NCBI GenBank assembly: GCA_002408385.1 | Contig: DHSB01000099.1 | Location: 108,684 to 123,842 of the forward strand | Length of the DNA: 15,159 nt | DNA from: Myxococcales bacterium UBA5297 | Lineage (GTDB): Bacteria; Myxococcota; Myxococcia; Myxococcales; UBA5297 | Direction: 5' to 3' | In this document: piece after piece, positions 7,683 to 14,954 of the stretch | Layout: every line of letters begins with the position of its first letter | Position numbering within the stretch: position 1 is the first letter of the stretch | Position numbers and translations under genes: made by a program | The notes under the pieces: generated by a model | Database searches by the model: none | What the model was told of the DNA's origin: nothing | The model's input: the letters and a program-made list of their open reading frames with translations, nothing else

Positions 7683-8243
7683 TCAGGAGGGCTGATCCGA
7701 CACGGCAGGCCAGCGATAGAGGGCGGCGGCGCCGCGGAGGCCGCCGGTCGAGCAACGCTGAACGGCAGGCGAGCGCCCCCGGAACCAGAACGTGAGGGCG
7801 ACGACCGGTGTGCCGGGCCTCAAGGCGCGATCGAGCACGGCCGCCAGCCGCGTCATCGGGCGCTGCATCAGGTAGCAGGTGCCGGCGTCGGCTCCGGAGA
7901 GGTCCTGGTGGAAGAAGTCCCCGCGGACGACGCGCAGATTGGGCAGCTTGCGCGCGCGCAGGCGCGCGAAGGCCCAGGGAACCGGGGAGACCTCGAACGC
8001 GATTATCGAGGCCTGCGGAAACGCGCGCGCCAGCGCCACCGCGAGCGCACCCCAGCCGCAGCCGAGCTCGAAGATGCGCGCGTGTGCGGGAAGGCCCGCC
8101 TGGCGAAGCAGCGAGACGACGTCGGCGATCTCCGCGCGCTTCGACGAGAGGGGGACGACCCCGGTGCAGGCATGGAAGCCGAGGATCGAGGCCGAGACGG
8201 CAGCGACGAGGCCAAGCAGGGCAAGGGCGAGGATGTCGATCAT
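7683..8243 (-). CDS. Class I SAM-dependent methyltransferase with N-terminal membrane segment
   Basis: The 186-residue protein begins with a hydrophobic segment (MIDILALALLGLVAAVSASI, 1-20), then VPLSSKRAEIADVVSLLRQAG, and a Rossmann methyltransferase core. Motif I is FELGCGWGALA (58-68), the acidic end of strand 2 is AFEVSP (Glu84), motif III-like is VVRGDFF (105-111), and strand 4 reads GTCYLM. The lead PLSSKR, ELGCG and GDFF are shared with small membrane-anchored methyltransferases whose substrate is not known. The ATG at 8243 is chosen because GAGAGG lies nine bases upstream and translation begins directly with the membrane segment. An alternative ATG at 8273 would add ten residues. It is transcribed divergently from the MBL-fold gene, with 105 bp between starts, and probably with the AsmA gene. 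Confidence 0.82.
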   Translation of the reverse strand: MIDILALALLGLVAAVSASILGFHACTGVVPLSSKRAEIADVVSLLRQAGLPAHARIFELGCGWGALAVALARAFPQASIIAFEVSPVPWAFARLRARKLPNLRVVRGDFFHQDLSGADAGTCYLMQRPMTRLAAVLDRALRPGTPVVALTFWFRGRSPAVQRCSTGGLRGAAALYRWPAVSDQPS

Positions 8244-8301
8244 CGGAGCGGGCCTCTCGGGTACGGCCGACATTCCAAGGGCTCTCGAGGCCGCGCTGCA
8301 A

Positions 8302-8343
8302 CCTTGCCGACGTTGCGACGCAAGGCGCGCTGCGCGATAGATG
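8302..8343 (+). promoter_or_regulatory. Divergent intergenic region: inverted repeat overlapping a candidate promoter for the MBL gene
   Basis: CCTTGC (8302-8307) and GCAAGG (8320-8325) form an inverted repeat, with a nested palindrome TTGCG-A-CGCAA at 8313-8323. TTGCGA (8313-8318) could serve as a -35 with ATAGAT (8337-8342, spacer 18) or TAGATG (8338-8343) as -10. The MBL ATG follows five to six bases later without a Shine-Dalgarno sequence, so the transcript could be leaderless. An operator is possible, but no regulator gene is in sight. Confidence 0.35.
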
Positions 8344-8348
8344 CCTTC

Positions 8349-9053
8349 ATGCGGATACTCGAACAGCTTCTCGGGGGCAGGGACTTCGCGCGGACTCATC
8401 CGGCGGCGGGCCAGATGGCCAACTTCGCCTACCTCCTCGGCGACGCCGCCGCCGGCGAGTGCTTGCTCGTCGATCCGGCCTGGGACATCCGGGGACTCCT
8501 TCAGATCGTCGAGGATCGCGGCCTGCGCCTGAGGGGGGCCATCGCCACGCACGCGCACGCCGATCACGTGGGCGGACGGCTCTTCGGAATCGGCATTGAA
8601 GGGCTCTCGCGCCTGCTCGAGCTCGCGCCCGAGGCGAGGGTCTGGGTCCACGACGCCGACGCGGAGGAGTTGGTGAAGCTCACCGGCGTCGACCCGAACC
8701 GACTCGAGCGGGTGCACCACCGAGACACGCTCTCGATGGGCGAGACGCAGCTCGAGTTTCTCCACACCCCGGGACACACGCCCGGCGCGATGTGCGTAAA
8801 GGCGGGCGACGCGCTGTTGACCGGCGACACGCTCTTCGTCGGCGAGTGCGGGCGGATAGACCTGCCGCGCTCCGAGCCGCTGAAGATGTGGGAGAGCCTC
8901 AACCGCACGCTCGCGTTGCTACCCGACGAGACCGTGGTCTATCCGGGCCATCTCTATGGCCCCGCGCCGACCTCGACGATCGGTCAGGAGAAGCGGTCGA
9001 ACCCCAACCTGAACGTCAGCTTCGACGAGTGGCGCTCGGTCCTCGGTGCTTAG
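8349..9053 (+). CDS. MBL-fold metallohydrolase, glyoxalase II / persulfide dioxygenase-like
   Basis: The 234-residue protein has the full metallo-beta-lactamase-fold metal set: THAHADHVGG (His68, His70, Asp72, His73), HTPGHTPG (His143), LTGDTLFVGECGRID (Asp160) and YPGHLYGP (His201). Length and the phrases LTGDTLF, GRIDLP and TVVYPGH place it with glyoxalase II, ETHE1-type persulfide dioxygenases and related thioester hydrolases. Sequence motifs alone do not decide between one and two metals or between hydrolase and sulfur dioxygenase. It is a soluble protein with no signal peptide. The ATG at 8349 is chosen because MRILEQLLGGRDFARTHP begins the conserved fold and the upstream frame has no protein-like character; there is no ribosome site. 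A yigZ-like gene follows after 20 bp, likely in the same operon. Confidence 0.92.
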   Translation: MRILEQLLGGRDFARTHPAAGQMANFAYLLGDAAAGECLLVDPAWDIRGLLQIVEDRGLRLRGAIATHAHADHVGGRLFGIGIEGLSRLLELAPEARVWVHDADAEELVKLTGVDPNRLERVHHRDTLSMGETQLEFLHTPGHTPGAMCVKAGDALLTGDTLFVGECGRIDLPRSEPLKMWESLNRTLALLPDETVVYPGHLYGPAPTSTIGQEKRSNPNLNVSFDEWRSVLGA

Positions 9054-9073
9054 GCGCCGCAAGCGCGAGACGC

Positions 9074-9661
9074 ATGCTGACCCTTATCGGACCGGGCTCG
9101 CACCAGCTCGAGATCAAGAAGAGCCGCTTCATAGCCCACGCCGCGCCGGTCACCACCGCGGAGGCAGCGCTCGAATTCGTCGAGCGCAACGGCGACCCAG
9201 CGGCGAGCCACAACTGCTGGGCCTACAGGATCGGCCAGGAGTACCGCTTCCATGACGACGGCGAACCGAAGGGCACGGCGGGAAAGCCCATCCTCGCTGC
9301 GATAGAGCGCCAGGGGCTCGACGGGGTCGCGGTGCTCGTCACCCGCTTCTTCGGCGGCATCAAGCTCGGCGCGGGAGGCCTCGCGCGCGCCTATGGCGGG
9401 GCCGCGGCCGAGTGCCTTCGGGTGGCCGGGAAGCACGAGCTCAAGCCCATGGTGCAGGCGCGGCTACCTGTGCCCTTCGAGCTGCTCGGGATGATCCATC
9501 CGGTGCTCGAGCGACACGGCGCCCGCAAACGTGGCGAGAGCTTCACAGGCGAGGGCGCGGTGCTCGTCCTCGAAGTTGCGAGCGACGCTCTGCAGGCGCT
9601 GCGCGACGAGCTGCGCGACCTCTCCGCGGGCCGGCTCGTGCTCGAGGACGAGGCGCACTGA
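9074..9661 (+). CDS. yigZ: YigZ/IMPACT family protein (UPF0029)
   Basis: The 195-residue protein has the family's conserved blocks: EIKKSRFIAHA (13-23), HNCWAYRIG (46-54), DDGEPKGTAGKPIL (61-74; many members have Ser where Lys66 stands) and VTRFFGGIKLGAGGLARAY (89-107). Length is that of bacterial YigZ (about 200). Residues about 120-195 match the position of the smaller C-terminal domain. The exact role of bacterial YigZ is not settled; eukaryotic IMPACT regulates Gcn2, and a nucleic-acid or ribosome-related role has been proposed for the family. The ATG at 9074 fits the family start. Spacing of 20 bp after the MBL gene suggests co-transcription; the ribosome site (GCGAGA) is weak. Confidence 0.93.
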   Translation: MLTLIGPGSHQLEIKKSRFIAHAAPVTTAEAALEFVERNGDPAASHNCWAYRIGQEYRFHDDGEPKGTAGKPILAAIERQGLDGVAVLVTRFFGGIKLGAGGLARAYGGAAAECLRVAGKHELKPMVQARLPVPFELLGMIHPVLERHGARKRGESFTGEGAVLVLEVASDALQALRDELRDLSAGRLVLEDEAH

Positions 9662-9699
9662 GCTCTGGCGCGAACGATTCCGAGGGCGAGCGCCGCGCC

Positions 9700-9729
9700 T
9701 TGCCCCTGATCCGCGGCCGCAGCTAGCAT
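9700..9729 (+). promoter_or_regulatory. Candidate promoter of the DUF4139 gene (TTGCCC-N18-TAGCAT)
   Basis: TTGCCC (9700-9705) and TAGCAT (9724-9729) are 18 bp apart, the same spacing and -10 hexamer as upstream of the Ser/Thr kinase gene. Transcription from about 9736 would give a 30 nt leader containing the strong ribosome site GGAGGG (9753-9758), seven bases before the ATG at 9766. Confidence 0.45.
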
Positions 9730-9765
9730 GCCAGCCTTCAGCGTCGAAGACCGGAGGGTGTGCGC

Positions 9766-11742
9766 ATGCTGCCGATCACGCGGGTGGCGCTGTTCAAGCA
9801 CGGGGTGGGCTTTTTCCAGCGGACAGGCGAGGTCGATGGCGGCGAGCTCATCGAGCTGTCGTTCAAGGCGACGCAGATGAACGACGTGCTCAAGAGCCTG
9901 ACCGCGCTCGACTACGACGGCGGGAGTTTCGCCGCGCTCAGCTACGACAGCGAGGAGCCCATCGAGCGCAAGCTCGCCGAGCTCAACATCGAGATCCCGG
10001 AGAAGGGCGCGGTCTCGGCCTTCCTCGACAGGCTCAAGGGGGCGCGCGTCTCGCTGCCGCGCGGAGCGCAGAGGCTTCAGGGCGCGGTCGTCGGCATCGA
10101 AGAGGTGCGGCGCCAGCACGGCGAGACGATAGTCACCGAGCCGCACCTGGTGGTCTTCGCCGACGAAGGGCGCCTGGTGCGCGTGCCGCTGCTCGAGGTC
10201 GACCAGCTCGAGTTCCTCGACGAGACGGTCCGCCGCGATCTGCGCACGCTGCTCGACGTGCTCTTCTCGGGTCTGCGCAAGGACCGCAAGCGGCTCTCCA
10301 TTCAAGCGGTCGGCGAGGGCACGCGGCGCGTCTCGCTGGGCTACGTGGTCGAGGCGCCGGTCTGGAAGACCTCCTACCGCATCGTTCTCCCCGAGACGAA
10401 GGACGACAAGCCGCTGCTGCAGGGCTGGGCCCTGGTCGACAACACCACCGAGGACGACTGGAAGGGCGTCTCGCTCAGCCTGGTCGCGGGCCTGCCCATC
10501 TCGTTCGTCCACGACCTCTACACGCCCCGCTACCGCAAGCGTCCAATCGTCGAGGTTCAAGAGGAGGCGGGCGTGGCGCCGCCGGTCGTCGAGGCGGGGG
10601 TGATGCTCGAGGAGGAGGCGGCGCCGGACTACGAGGTGGAGCTCGAGTCGGCGCTGCCCTCGCGGATGCGGATGCTCGCTAAGGCCGCGGCGCCGATGCC
10701 GCCCCCGGCGCCCGCGCCGGGCGCGATGGGCGGGGCGGCGCGCGCCTCGGTACAGGTGCAGACGCGCACCCAGGAGGTCGGGGACCTCTTCGCCTACGAG
10801 ATCACGCAGCCGGTAGACGTGGGTCGCGGCCGCTCGGCGCTCGTGCCCATCCTGCAGGCCGAGGTCGACGTGGAGCGGGTCGCGCTCTACAACCCCTCGG
10901 TTCGCGAGAAGAACCCGATGACGGCCTTCCGCATCAAGAACTCGACCGGCCTGACGCTCGAGGGCGGGCCGGTGACGGTCTTCGAAGGCGACTCGTACGT
11001 CGGCGAGGCGATGCTCGACACGCTGCGCGCGGGCGACGAGCGGATCACGCCGTACTCGGTCGAGCTGGGGGTGACGGTGAAGCACGACTCTTTCGAGAGG
11101 CGCGAGGATTTCACGCGGGCGACGCGCCACGGGCAGTACCTCTACAAGCACTACCGGCGACTGCTGATCACCCGCTACGACCTGAGCTCGCGGCTCGACA
11201 GGGAGCTGACCGCCTACCTCGACCACCGCTTCAGCCACCCGGTGCGCGAGGAGACCCCGGAGCCGGTGGAGGTCACCGACAACTTCTGGCGCTTCCGACG
11301 GAAGCTCGAGCCGAAGGAGACGACGCACTTCGAGGTGAAGGAGGTGGCCGAGGAGAGCGAGGCCATCTACGTGCCGGGCATCGCCCTGCACGCGGTGAAG
11401 CGGCTCTTCGCCGAGAAGCTGATTCCCGAGTCGGCGCGCGAGCAACTCGAGGAAATCGCGCGACACGCCGAGACCATCTCCCGGCTGCAGCAGCAGAGCT
11501 CCGAGGACGAGCAGGCGGTTGGCAAGCTCGAGAAGGGTCAGGCGCGCGTGCGCGAAAACCTCAAGGCGCTCGGCTCGAGCTCGGAGGAGGCGCGCCTGCG
11601 CGGCAAGTACGTCGCCAAGCTCGCCGACGAGGAGGAGCAGATCGAGAGGCTGCGGGCGGAGATCGCCGAGCTCAAGGCGCAGATCGAGAGCGAGAAGGAG
11701 GCGATCGCCAAGCTGATCGAGAAGCTGCAGCTCCCGTCGTGA
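9766..11742 (+). CDS. DUF4139 domain-containing protein with C-terminal coiled coil
   Basis: The 658-residue protein starts MLPITRVALFKHGVGFF. The ATG at 9766 is chosen over a GTG two codons upstream because GGAGGG stands seven bases before it and only one before the GTG. DUF4139 hallmarks are YVVEAPVWKTSYRIVLPE (about 193-210), LLQGWALVDNTTEDDW (217-232), LSLVAGLPISF and LYTPRY. A low-complexity Ala/Pro stretch (about 299-326) interrupts the domain, as is common in this family. The final 100 residues (about 553-653) are a charged, heptad-like helix, probably a coiled coil. There is no signal peptide or membrane segment, so it looks cytoplasmic. MuiA-type relatives have the coiled coil near the N-terminus, before DUF4139. 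Function is unknown. It has its own promoter and converges on glmS. Confidence 0.9.
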   Translation: MLPITRVALFKHGVGFFQRTGEVDGGELIELSFKATQMNDVLKSLTALDYDGGSFAALSYDSEEPIERKLAELNIEIPEKGAVSAFLDRLKGARVSLPRGAQRLQGAVVGIEEVRRQHGETIVTEPHLVVFADEGRLVRVPLLEVDQLEFLDETVRRDLRTLLDVLFSGLRKDRKRLSIQAVGEGTRRVSLGYVVEAPVWKTSYRIVLPETKDDKPLLQGWALVDNTTEDDWKGVSLSLVAGLPISFVHDLYTPRYRKRPIVEVQEEAGVAPPVVEAGVMLEEEAAPDYEVELESALPSRMRMLAKAAAPMPPPAPAPGAMGGAARASVQVQTRTQEVGDLFAYEITQPVDVGRGRSALVPILQAEVDVERVALYNPSVREKNPMTAFRIKNSTGLTLEGGPVTVFEGDSYVGEAMLDTLRAGDERITPYSVELGVTVKHDSFERREDFTRATRHGQYLYKHYRRLLITRYDLSSRLDRELTAYLDHRFSHPVREETPEPVEVTDNFWRFRRKLEPKETTHFEVKEVAEESEAIYVPGIALHAVKRLFAEKLIPESAREQLEEIARHAETISRLQQQSSEDEQAVGKLEKGQARVRENLKALGSSSEEARLRGKYVAKLADEEEQIERLRAEIAELKAQIESEKEAIAKLIEKLQLPS

Positions 11743-11755
11743 AGCGGCACGACGA

Positions 11756-11787
11756 GGCGCCGCTTCTCGGCGGGAGAGGGCGGCGCC
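11756..11787. terminator. Hairpin just past the DUF4139 gene
   Basis: GGCGCCGC (11756-11763) and GCGGCGCC (11780-11787) form an eight-base perfect stem with a 16-base loop, starting 14 bases after the stop codon. A second small hairpin, GGTGT/ACACC (11801-11805 with 11813-11817), follows. Neither is followed by a T-run, so termination is a guess from position and stem strength. Confidence 0.35.
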
Positions 11788-11873
11788 GCTGCGCTCGAGA
11801 GGTGTCGCGAAAACACCCTGACCGGCGGTCCGTCTCGCTCGAACCTGCGCATAGCCTCCCCAAAGACGAGGGA

Positions 11874-11930
11874 GGCGCAGTCGAAGGGGCCCTCGACTGC
11901 GCCTGCCCCGAGCTTACCGAGGGGCTCGGG
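11874..11930. repeat. Pair of strong hairpins between convergent DUF4139 and glmS genes (REP-like or bidirectional terminator)
   Basis: GGCGCAGTCGA (11874-11884) pairs perfectly with TCGACTGCGCC (11893-11903) around an eight-base loop. Three bases later, CCCGAGC (11907-11913) pairs with GCTCGGG (11924-11930) around a ten-base loop. A short T-run (TTTT) follows at 11938-11941. The tandem stems with TCGA cores and GAGC/GCTC arms resemble dispersed palindromic (REP-type) elements of other GC-rich genomes; a bidirectional terminator for the two converging genes is the alternative, and both can be true. Confidence 0.55.
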
Positions 11931-11966
11931 TGACCGGTTTTCGCTCAAGGATTCTTCGACACGTAT

Positions 11967-14579
11967 TCAGTCGACGGTGATCGACTTGCTCACGTTCTTC
12001 GGCACGTCCGGGTGCACGCCGTGGTCTTTGAGGCCGAGCCGGTCGAGGTACTGCGCCTTGAGCAGGCTCATGCGCAACGCGAGCCGCTGCAGCACGACGG
12101 TGGACGAGAAGACGGTCAGCAGCGTGTCGTTGGTTCGCGGCAGGGCGATGAACACCGAGCGGTAGTGCGGGTTGTCGGCAGGGGGCTTGGTACAGGTCGA
12201 GCGCAGCGCCGCGTTCTCTTCGGCGATCACCACGGTGCTCGCCCCGCGGATCTTGTGGGTGTTGATCTGCGAGATGGTCAGGGCGACGTCACGCTCCTCG
12301 GGGCCGGTCACGTAGATGAGCGGATAGTCGGCGTAGAGGGAGCCGAGAAGCTCCTCGCGCTTCACCGCGCTCTCGAAGAGAGCCTGCTCCTCGGGATCGA
12401 GCGAGAAGGCCGGGGCCGCCGACAGCACCGAGTCGGTCGCGGCCTGGACGAGCCGCCGTAGCGAGGTCGACTCGAGCCGCATCGCCGCGGCTCGCTCGAG
12501 CAGTGTGTCGAGGGCGACCCCCAGGCTCTTGAGCAGCGCGTCGACCTGCAGCGGGCCGAAGACGGTGTTCACCCCGAGGATGGTGTTCGGCCCATGCTTG
12601 AACTCCGAGCCCTCGAAGCCCTCGGAGTGGTTGAGCACCACTTCGCGGATCTTGAGCGCGCCCTCCTTGGCGACCGCGGAGATGCGGGTGGCGAGGATCT
12701 GGATGCTGGGGGCGAGGTAGAGAAGCTGGGCGGCCTTCTCGATCTCCATGGCGGTGCCGTCGACCGTCGCGCGGATCAGCGCCGGGAGTGTCGGCAGCCT
12801 CTCCCAGCGCAGGGCGAGCTCGCGCTCCTTGGCGGCGAGCTCGGGCTCCTGCAGTCGCCTGCTCGCCAGCTTGAGCGCGAGCCCGTAGAAGATGGCGACC
12901 TGGTTCATGAAGCTCTTGGTCGCCGGAACGGCAATCTCCGGCCCGCAGCGCAGCGGGATGACCAGCTCGCTCTTCTCCTGGGCGAGGGTGGAGTTGACGT
13001 TGTTGACGATCGCCACCCGGCAGATGTCCTTGCCCGAGGCGATGACGTCGTTCATCACGTCGATGAGGTCCTTGGTCTCGCCGCTCTGGCTGACGGCGAT
13101 GAACAGGTCGCCGTCCTTGAGCGAGCGCCCGTACTGGCCGCGAAACTCGCCGGGCAACACGGGGATGAGCTCGGTGCGCGCCAGCTCATTGAAGAAGAGC
13201 GTCGCCGCCTTGGCGGCGTGGAACGAGGTGCCGGAGCAGGTGACGAAGATGCGCCCGCCACGCGAGAGCGCCTCGCCGCAGAGCATCGTGAAGCGATCGG
13301 TCGCGGCGGCGAACTCGGCCTCCTCTTCGCGTTCGAGCAGCACGTCGAGAAGCCGCACCGCGAACAGATCGCGAGGGCCGCGCGCCATCTTGAGCAGATC
13401 GGCGAGGAAGCCCGCCTCCGACGAGGCCAGCCGCTCGGAGAGCAGCTCGGCAGGCGCGTCGATACCCTCCTCGCGCACGGCGGGTGGGACCGAGTCGATG
13501 AGCTTCTCGAACGCGGGCAGATCGACGAGCTGGTGGAAGTGCTGGCCGATGGCCTCGTCGCTGAACTGGTCGCGCAGGGCCTCGATCCCCGGGGCGAGCT
13601 CGCGCAGCTCGGCCGGATGGGACTCGAGGCAGGGCCGCAGCACCTTCGAGGCCTCCGTGCCGCCGAGAAAGAGGCTGACCACGTTGCGGACCGTCGCCTC
13701 CTGGGCGGCGATCTCCTGGTCCATGAAGGTTTCGAAGGGCGGCAGCAACCCGGTGTCCTCGGCCCGAAGGCGGCTGCGCACCGGTTGGCGCTCGCGGAGC
13801 GTCGGCTCCTGGCCGCGGGCGCGGCTCAGTCCATAGACGGCATAGCCGGAGGGCGCGAACTCGACGAACTCGCCTTCGGAGACGGGAACGAGGACCCGCG
13901 TAAGCTTGAGGACCGAGGAGAGGTCCGAGGAGGCGAGCCCAAAGGCCCCTCCTTTCTCGTCGCGCCCGAAGCCGAAGTAGAGGCTGGATCCGAGCTTGAT
14001 CGCCCACAGCACGCGACTGACCGGATCGACGATGACCGCGGCGAACGAGCCTTCGAGCCTGGCAGCGGCCGCGCCGATTGCCGAGCGCATGCAGCGACGC
14101 CTGACCTCTGGCGTACGTCGTGCCTCGGGGGGCTGGGAGGCAAGAGCCTGGGCGAAGTAGTGCTCGACGGTGTGGACCACCATCTCGCCGTCGTTGTCGG
14201 AGAGGACTTCATGACCCTCGGACAGCAGCCAGGCCTTGAGCGCATCGCAGTTGGTGACGTTGCCGTTGTGCGCCCCGTAGAGATGGCACTTGCAGACGAC
14301 TTCGTGCGGCTGCGAATTGGTGTCGTTGACCGCCCCGAAGGTCGCCCAGCGCACCTGACCGCAGAGAACCTGCCCGGTCATGTCGACGATGCCGAGCTTG
14401 TGGACCATCAGCGATGGCGCGCCGACGCCCTTGACGAGTTGGATCGCCTCGCCGTCGCCCTGGATCGCTGCTCCCGTCGAGTCGTAGCCGCGGTATTCGA
14501 GCGTCTTGAGCAGTTCGGCGGCGATGCGCCCGAGATCGTCACGCGACCTCTCGAAGACCAGTCCGATCACTCCACACAT
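11967..14579 (-). CDS. glmS: Glutamine--fructose-6-phosphate aminotransferase (isomerizing), extended form
   Basis: GlmS makes glucosamine-6-phosphate from fructose-6-phosphate and glutamine, the first step to UDP-GlcNAc for peptidoglycan and LPS. The glutaminase domain (1 to about 290) has the nucleophile Cys2, EYRGYDSTG (28-36), VRWATFG (76-82), GAHNGNVTN (102-110) and Asp130. The isomerase half has SIS1 with CSGTSFHAA (448-456), SQSGET (497-502) and EIAVPATKSF (548-557), and SIS2 with EGALKIREV (639-647) and EFKHGP (659-664). It ends DVPKNVSKSITVD, the typical C-terminus with the catalytic Lys865. Length is 870 against about 610. Most of the excess lies between the glutaminase domain and SIS1 (about 295-440) and right after KHGP (about 668-750). 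ATG at 14579 is fixed by MCG; GAGGAA lies seven bases upstream. RWATHG is RWATFG here, and the VASTK loop is VPATK. Confidence 0.92.
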   Translation of the reverse strand: MCGVIGLVFERSRDDLGRIAAELLKTLEYRGYDSTGAAIQGDGEAIQLVKGVGAPSLMVHKLGIVDMTGQVLCGQVRWATFGAVNDTNSQPHEVVCKCHLYGAHNGNVTNCDALKAWLLSEGHEVLSDNDGEMVVHTVEHYFAQALASQPPEARRTPEVRRRCMRSAIGAAAARLEGSFAAVIVDPVSRVLWAIKLGSSLYFGFGRDEKGGAFGLASSDLSSVLKLTRVLVPVSEGEFVEFAPSGYAVYGLSRARGQEPTLRERQPVRSRLRAEDTGLLPPFETFMDQEIAAQEATVRNVVSLFLGGTEASKVLRPCLESHPAELRELAPGIEALRDQFSDEAIGQHFHQLVDLPAFEKLIDSVPPAVREEGIDAPAELLSERLASSEAGFLADLLKMARGPRDLFAVRLLDVLLEREEEAEFAAATDRFTMLCGEALSRGGRIFVTCSGTSFHAAKAATLFFNELARTELIPVLPGEFRGQYGRSLKDGDLFIAVSQSGETKDLIDVMNDVIASGKDICRVAIVNNVNSTLAQEKSELVIPLRCGPEIAVPATKSFMNQVAIFYGLALKLASRRLQEPELAAKERELALRWERLPTLPALIRATVDGTAMEIEKAAQLLYLAPSIQILATRISAVAKEGALKIREVVLNHSEGFEGSEFKHGPNTILGVNTVFGPLQVDALLKSLGVALDTLLERAAAMRLESTSLRRLVQAATDSVLSAAPAFSLDPEEQALFESAVKREELLGSLYADYPLIYVTGPEERDVALTISQINTHKIRGASTVVIAEENAALRSTCTKPPADNPHYRSVFIALPRTNDTLLTVFSSTVVLQRLALRMSLLKAQYLDRLGLKDHGVHPDVPKNVSKSITVD

Positions 14580-14954
14580 GGCGCTCTTCCTCGCGTCGGG
14601 GCCCTATTCGGCGTCCGGGGGCGCGCAGACTAGCGCGTTCTGAGTGTCGTTTCGTCGACTAATTCGACCGAGCGCGGGCACGGGGTGCCGGGCACCAAAG
14701 GGCGGCTCGGATACGGTGCCGGGCACCGCGACTGGCTCGAGGCCTGCCGGTGGGGCCGACCGGCGCATGCCCGTTTGGATTTGGAGGGATCGACTAAGGC
14801 AGCACGCGGAAGGTCGTGCTCGCAGGGGAATGTGTAGCCGCCGCCTCGAGTGGTCGCGGCGAATTCGCTCCCGCAATGGACGCAGGACGGCCGCTATCCC
14901 CTCGCGCCCGGCCAAGCGAGGAGGGTGCAAGTCTGAAACTGATTGCGAATTCCA
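14580..14954. other. 375 bp non-coding stretch upstream of glmS
   Basis: No frame here shows the third-position G/C bias of the neighbouring genes. It contains the glmS ribosome site (read GAGGAA on the minus strand), a TAGTCT hexamer at 14632-14627 that could be a -10 (it sits in the loop of a CGCGC/GCGCG hairpin, 14622-14637, but no -35 matches), two copies of GGTGCCGGGCACC (14684-14727), and a hairpin GCCGGT/ACCGGC (14746-14764). Nothing recognisable was seen from about 14770 to 14954. No glmS ribozyme-like sequence was recognised. Confidence 0.55.
14684..14728. repeat. Two copies of the palindrome GGTGCCGGGCACC, 31 bp apart
   Basis: Copy 1 is 14684-14696. Copy 2 is 14715-14727, and its palindrome extends one base each side (C...G, 14714-14728). 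Each is GGTGCC-G-GGCACC, a six-base perfect arm around a single G. The short, G/C-rich, repeated non-coding palindrome fits a dispersed repeat or a protein-binding site. A single-base loop does not suit a simple RNA hairpin, but the two copies can pair with each other. Confidence 0.65.

Noticed and set aside
5815..8301. 828-codon minus-strand frame overlapping the AsmA and methyltransferase genes
   Set aside because: Arg/Ala/Pro-rich alternative frame; both overlapped frames have recognisable domains and better starts.
7683..8777. 364-residue version of the methyltransferase starting at 8777
   Set aside because: The extra N-terminal part runs antisense through the MBL-fold gene and has no protein-like character; the real start is at 8243 with a ribosome site.
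7578..9053. 491-residue version of the MBL-fold protein
   Set aside because: The extension overlaps the methyltransferase gene antisense and reads as Arg/Gly-rich shadow; family-like sequence begins at the ATG at 8349.
9391..11466. 691-codon open frame antisense to the DUF4139 gene
   Set aside because: Arg/Leu/His-rich shadow; the plus-strand frame has a strong ribosome site and conserved DUF4139 blocks.
12594..14633. 679-codon open frame antisense to glmS
   Set aside because: Glu/Arg/Leu-rich shadow with no motif; the opposite strand has unambiguous GlmS motifs throughout.
14580..14954. glmS ribozyme or other riboswitch upstream of glmS
   Set aside because: No conserved ribozyme core was recognised, the glmS ribozyme is known mainly from Gram-positive bacteria, and a normal ribosome site precedes the gene.
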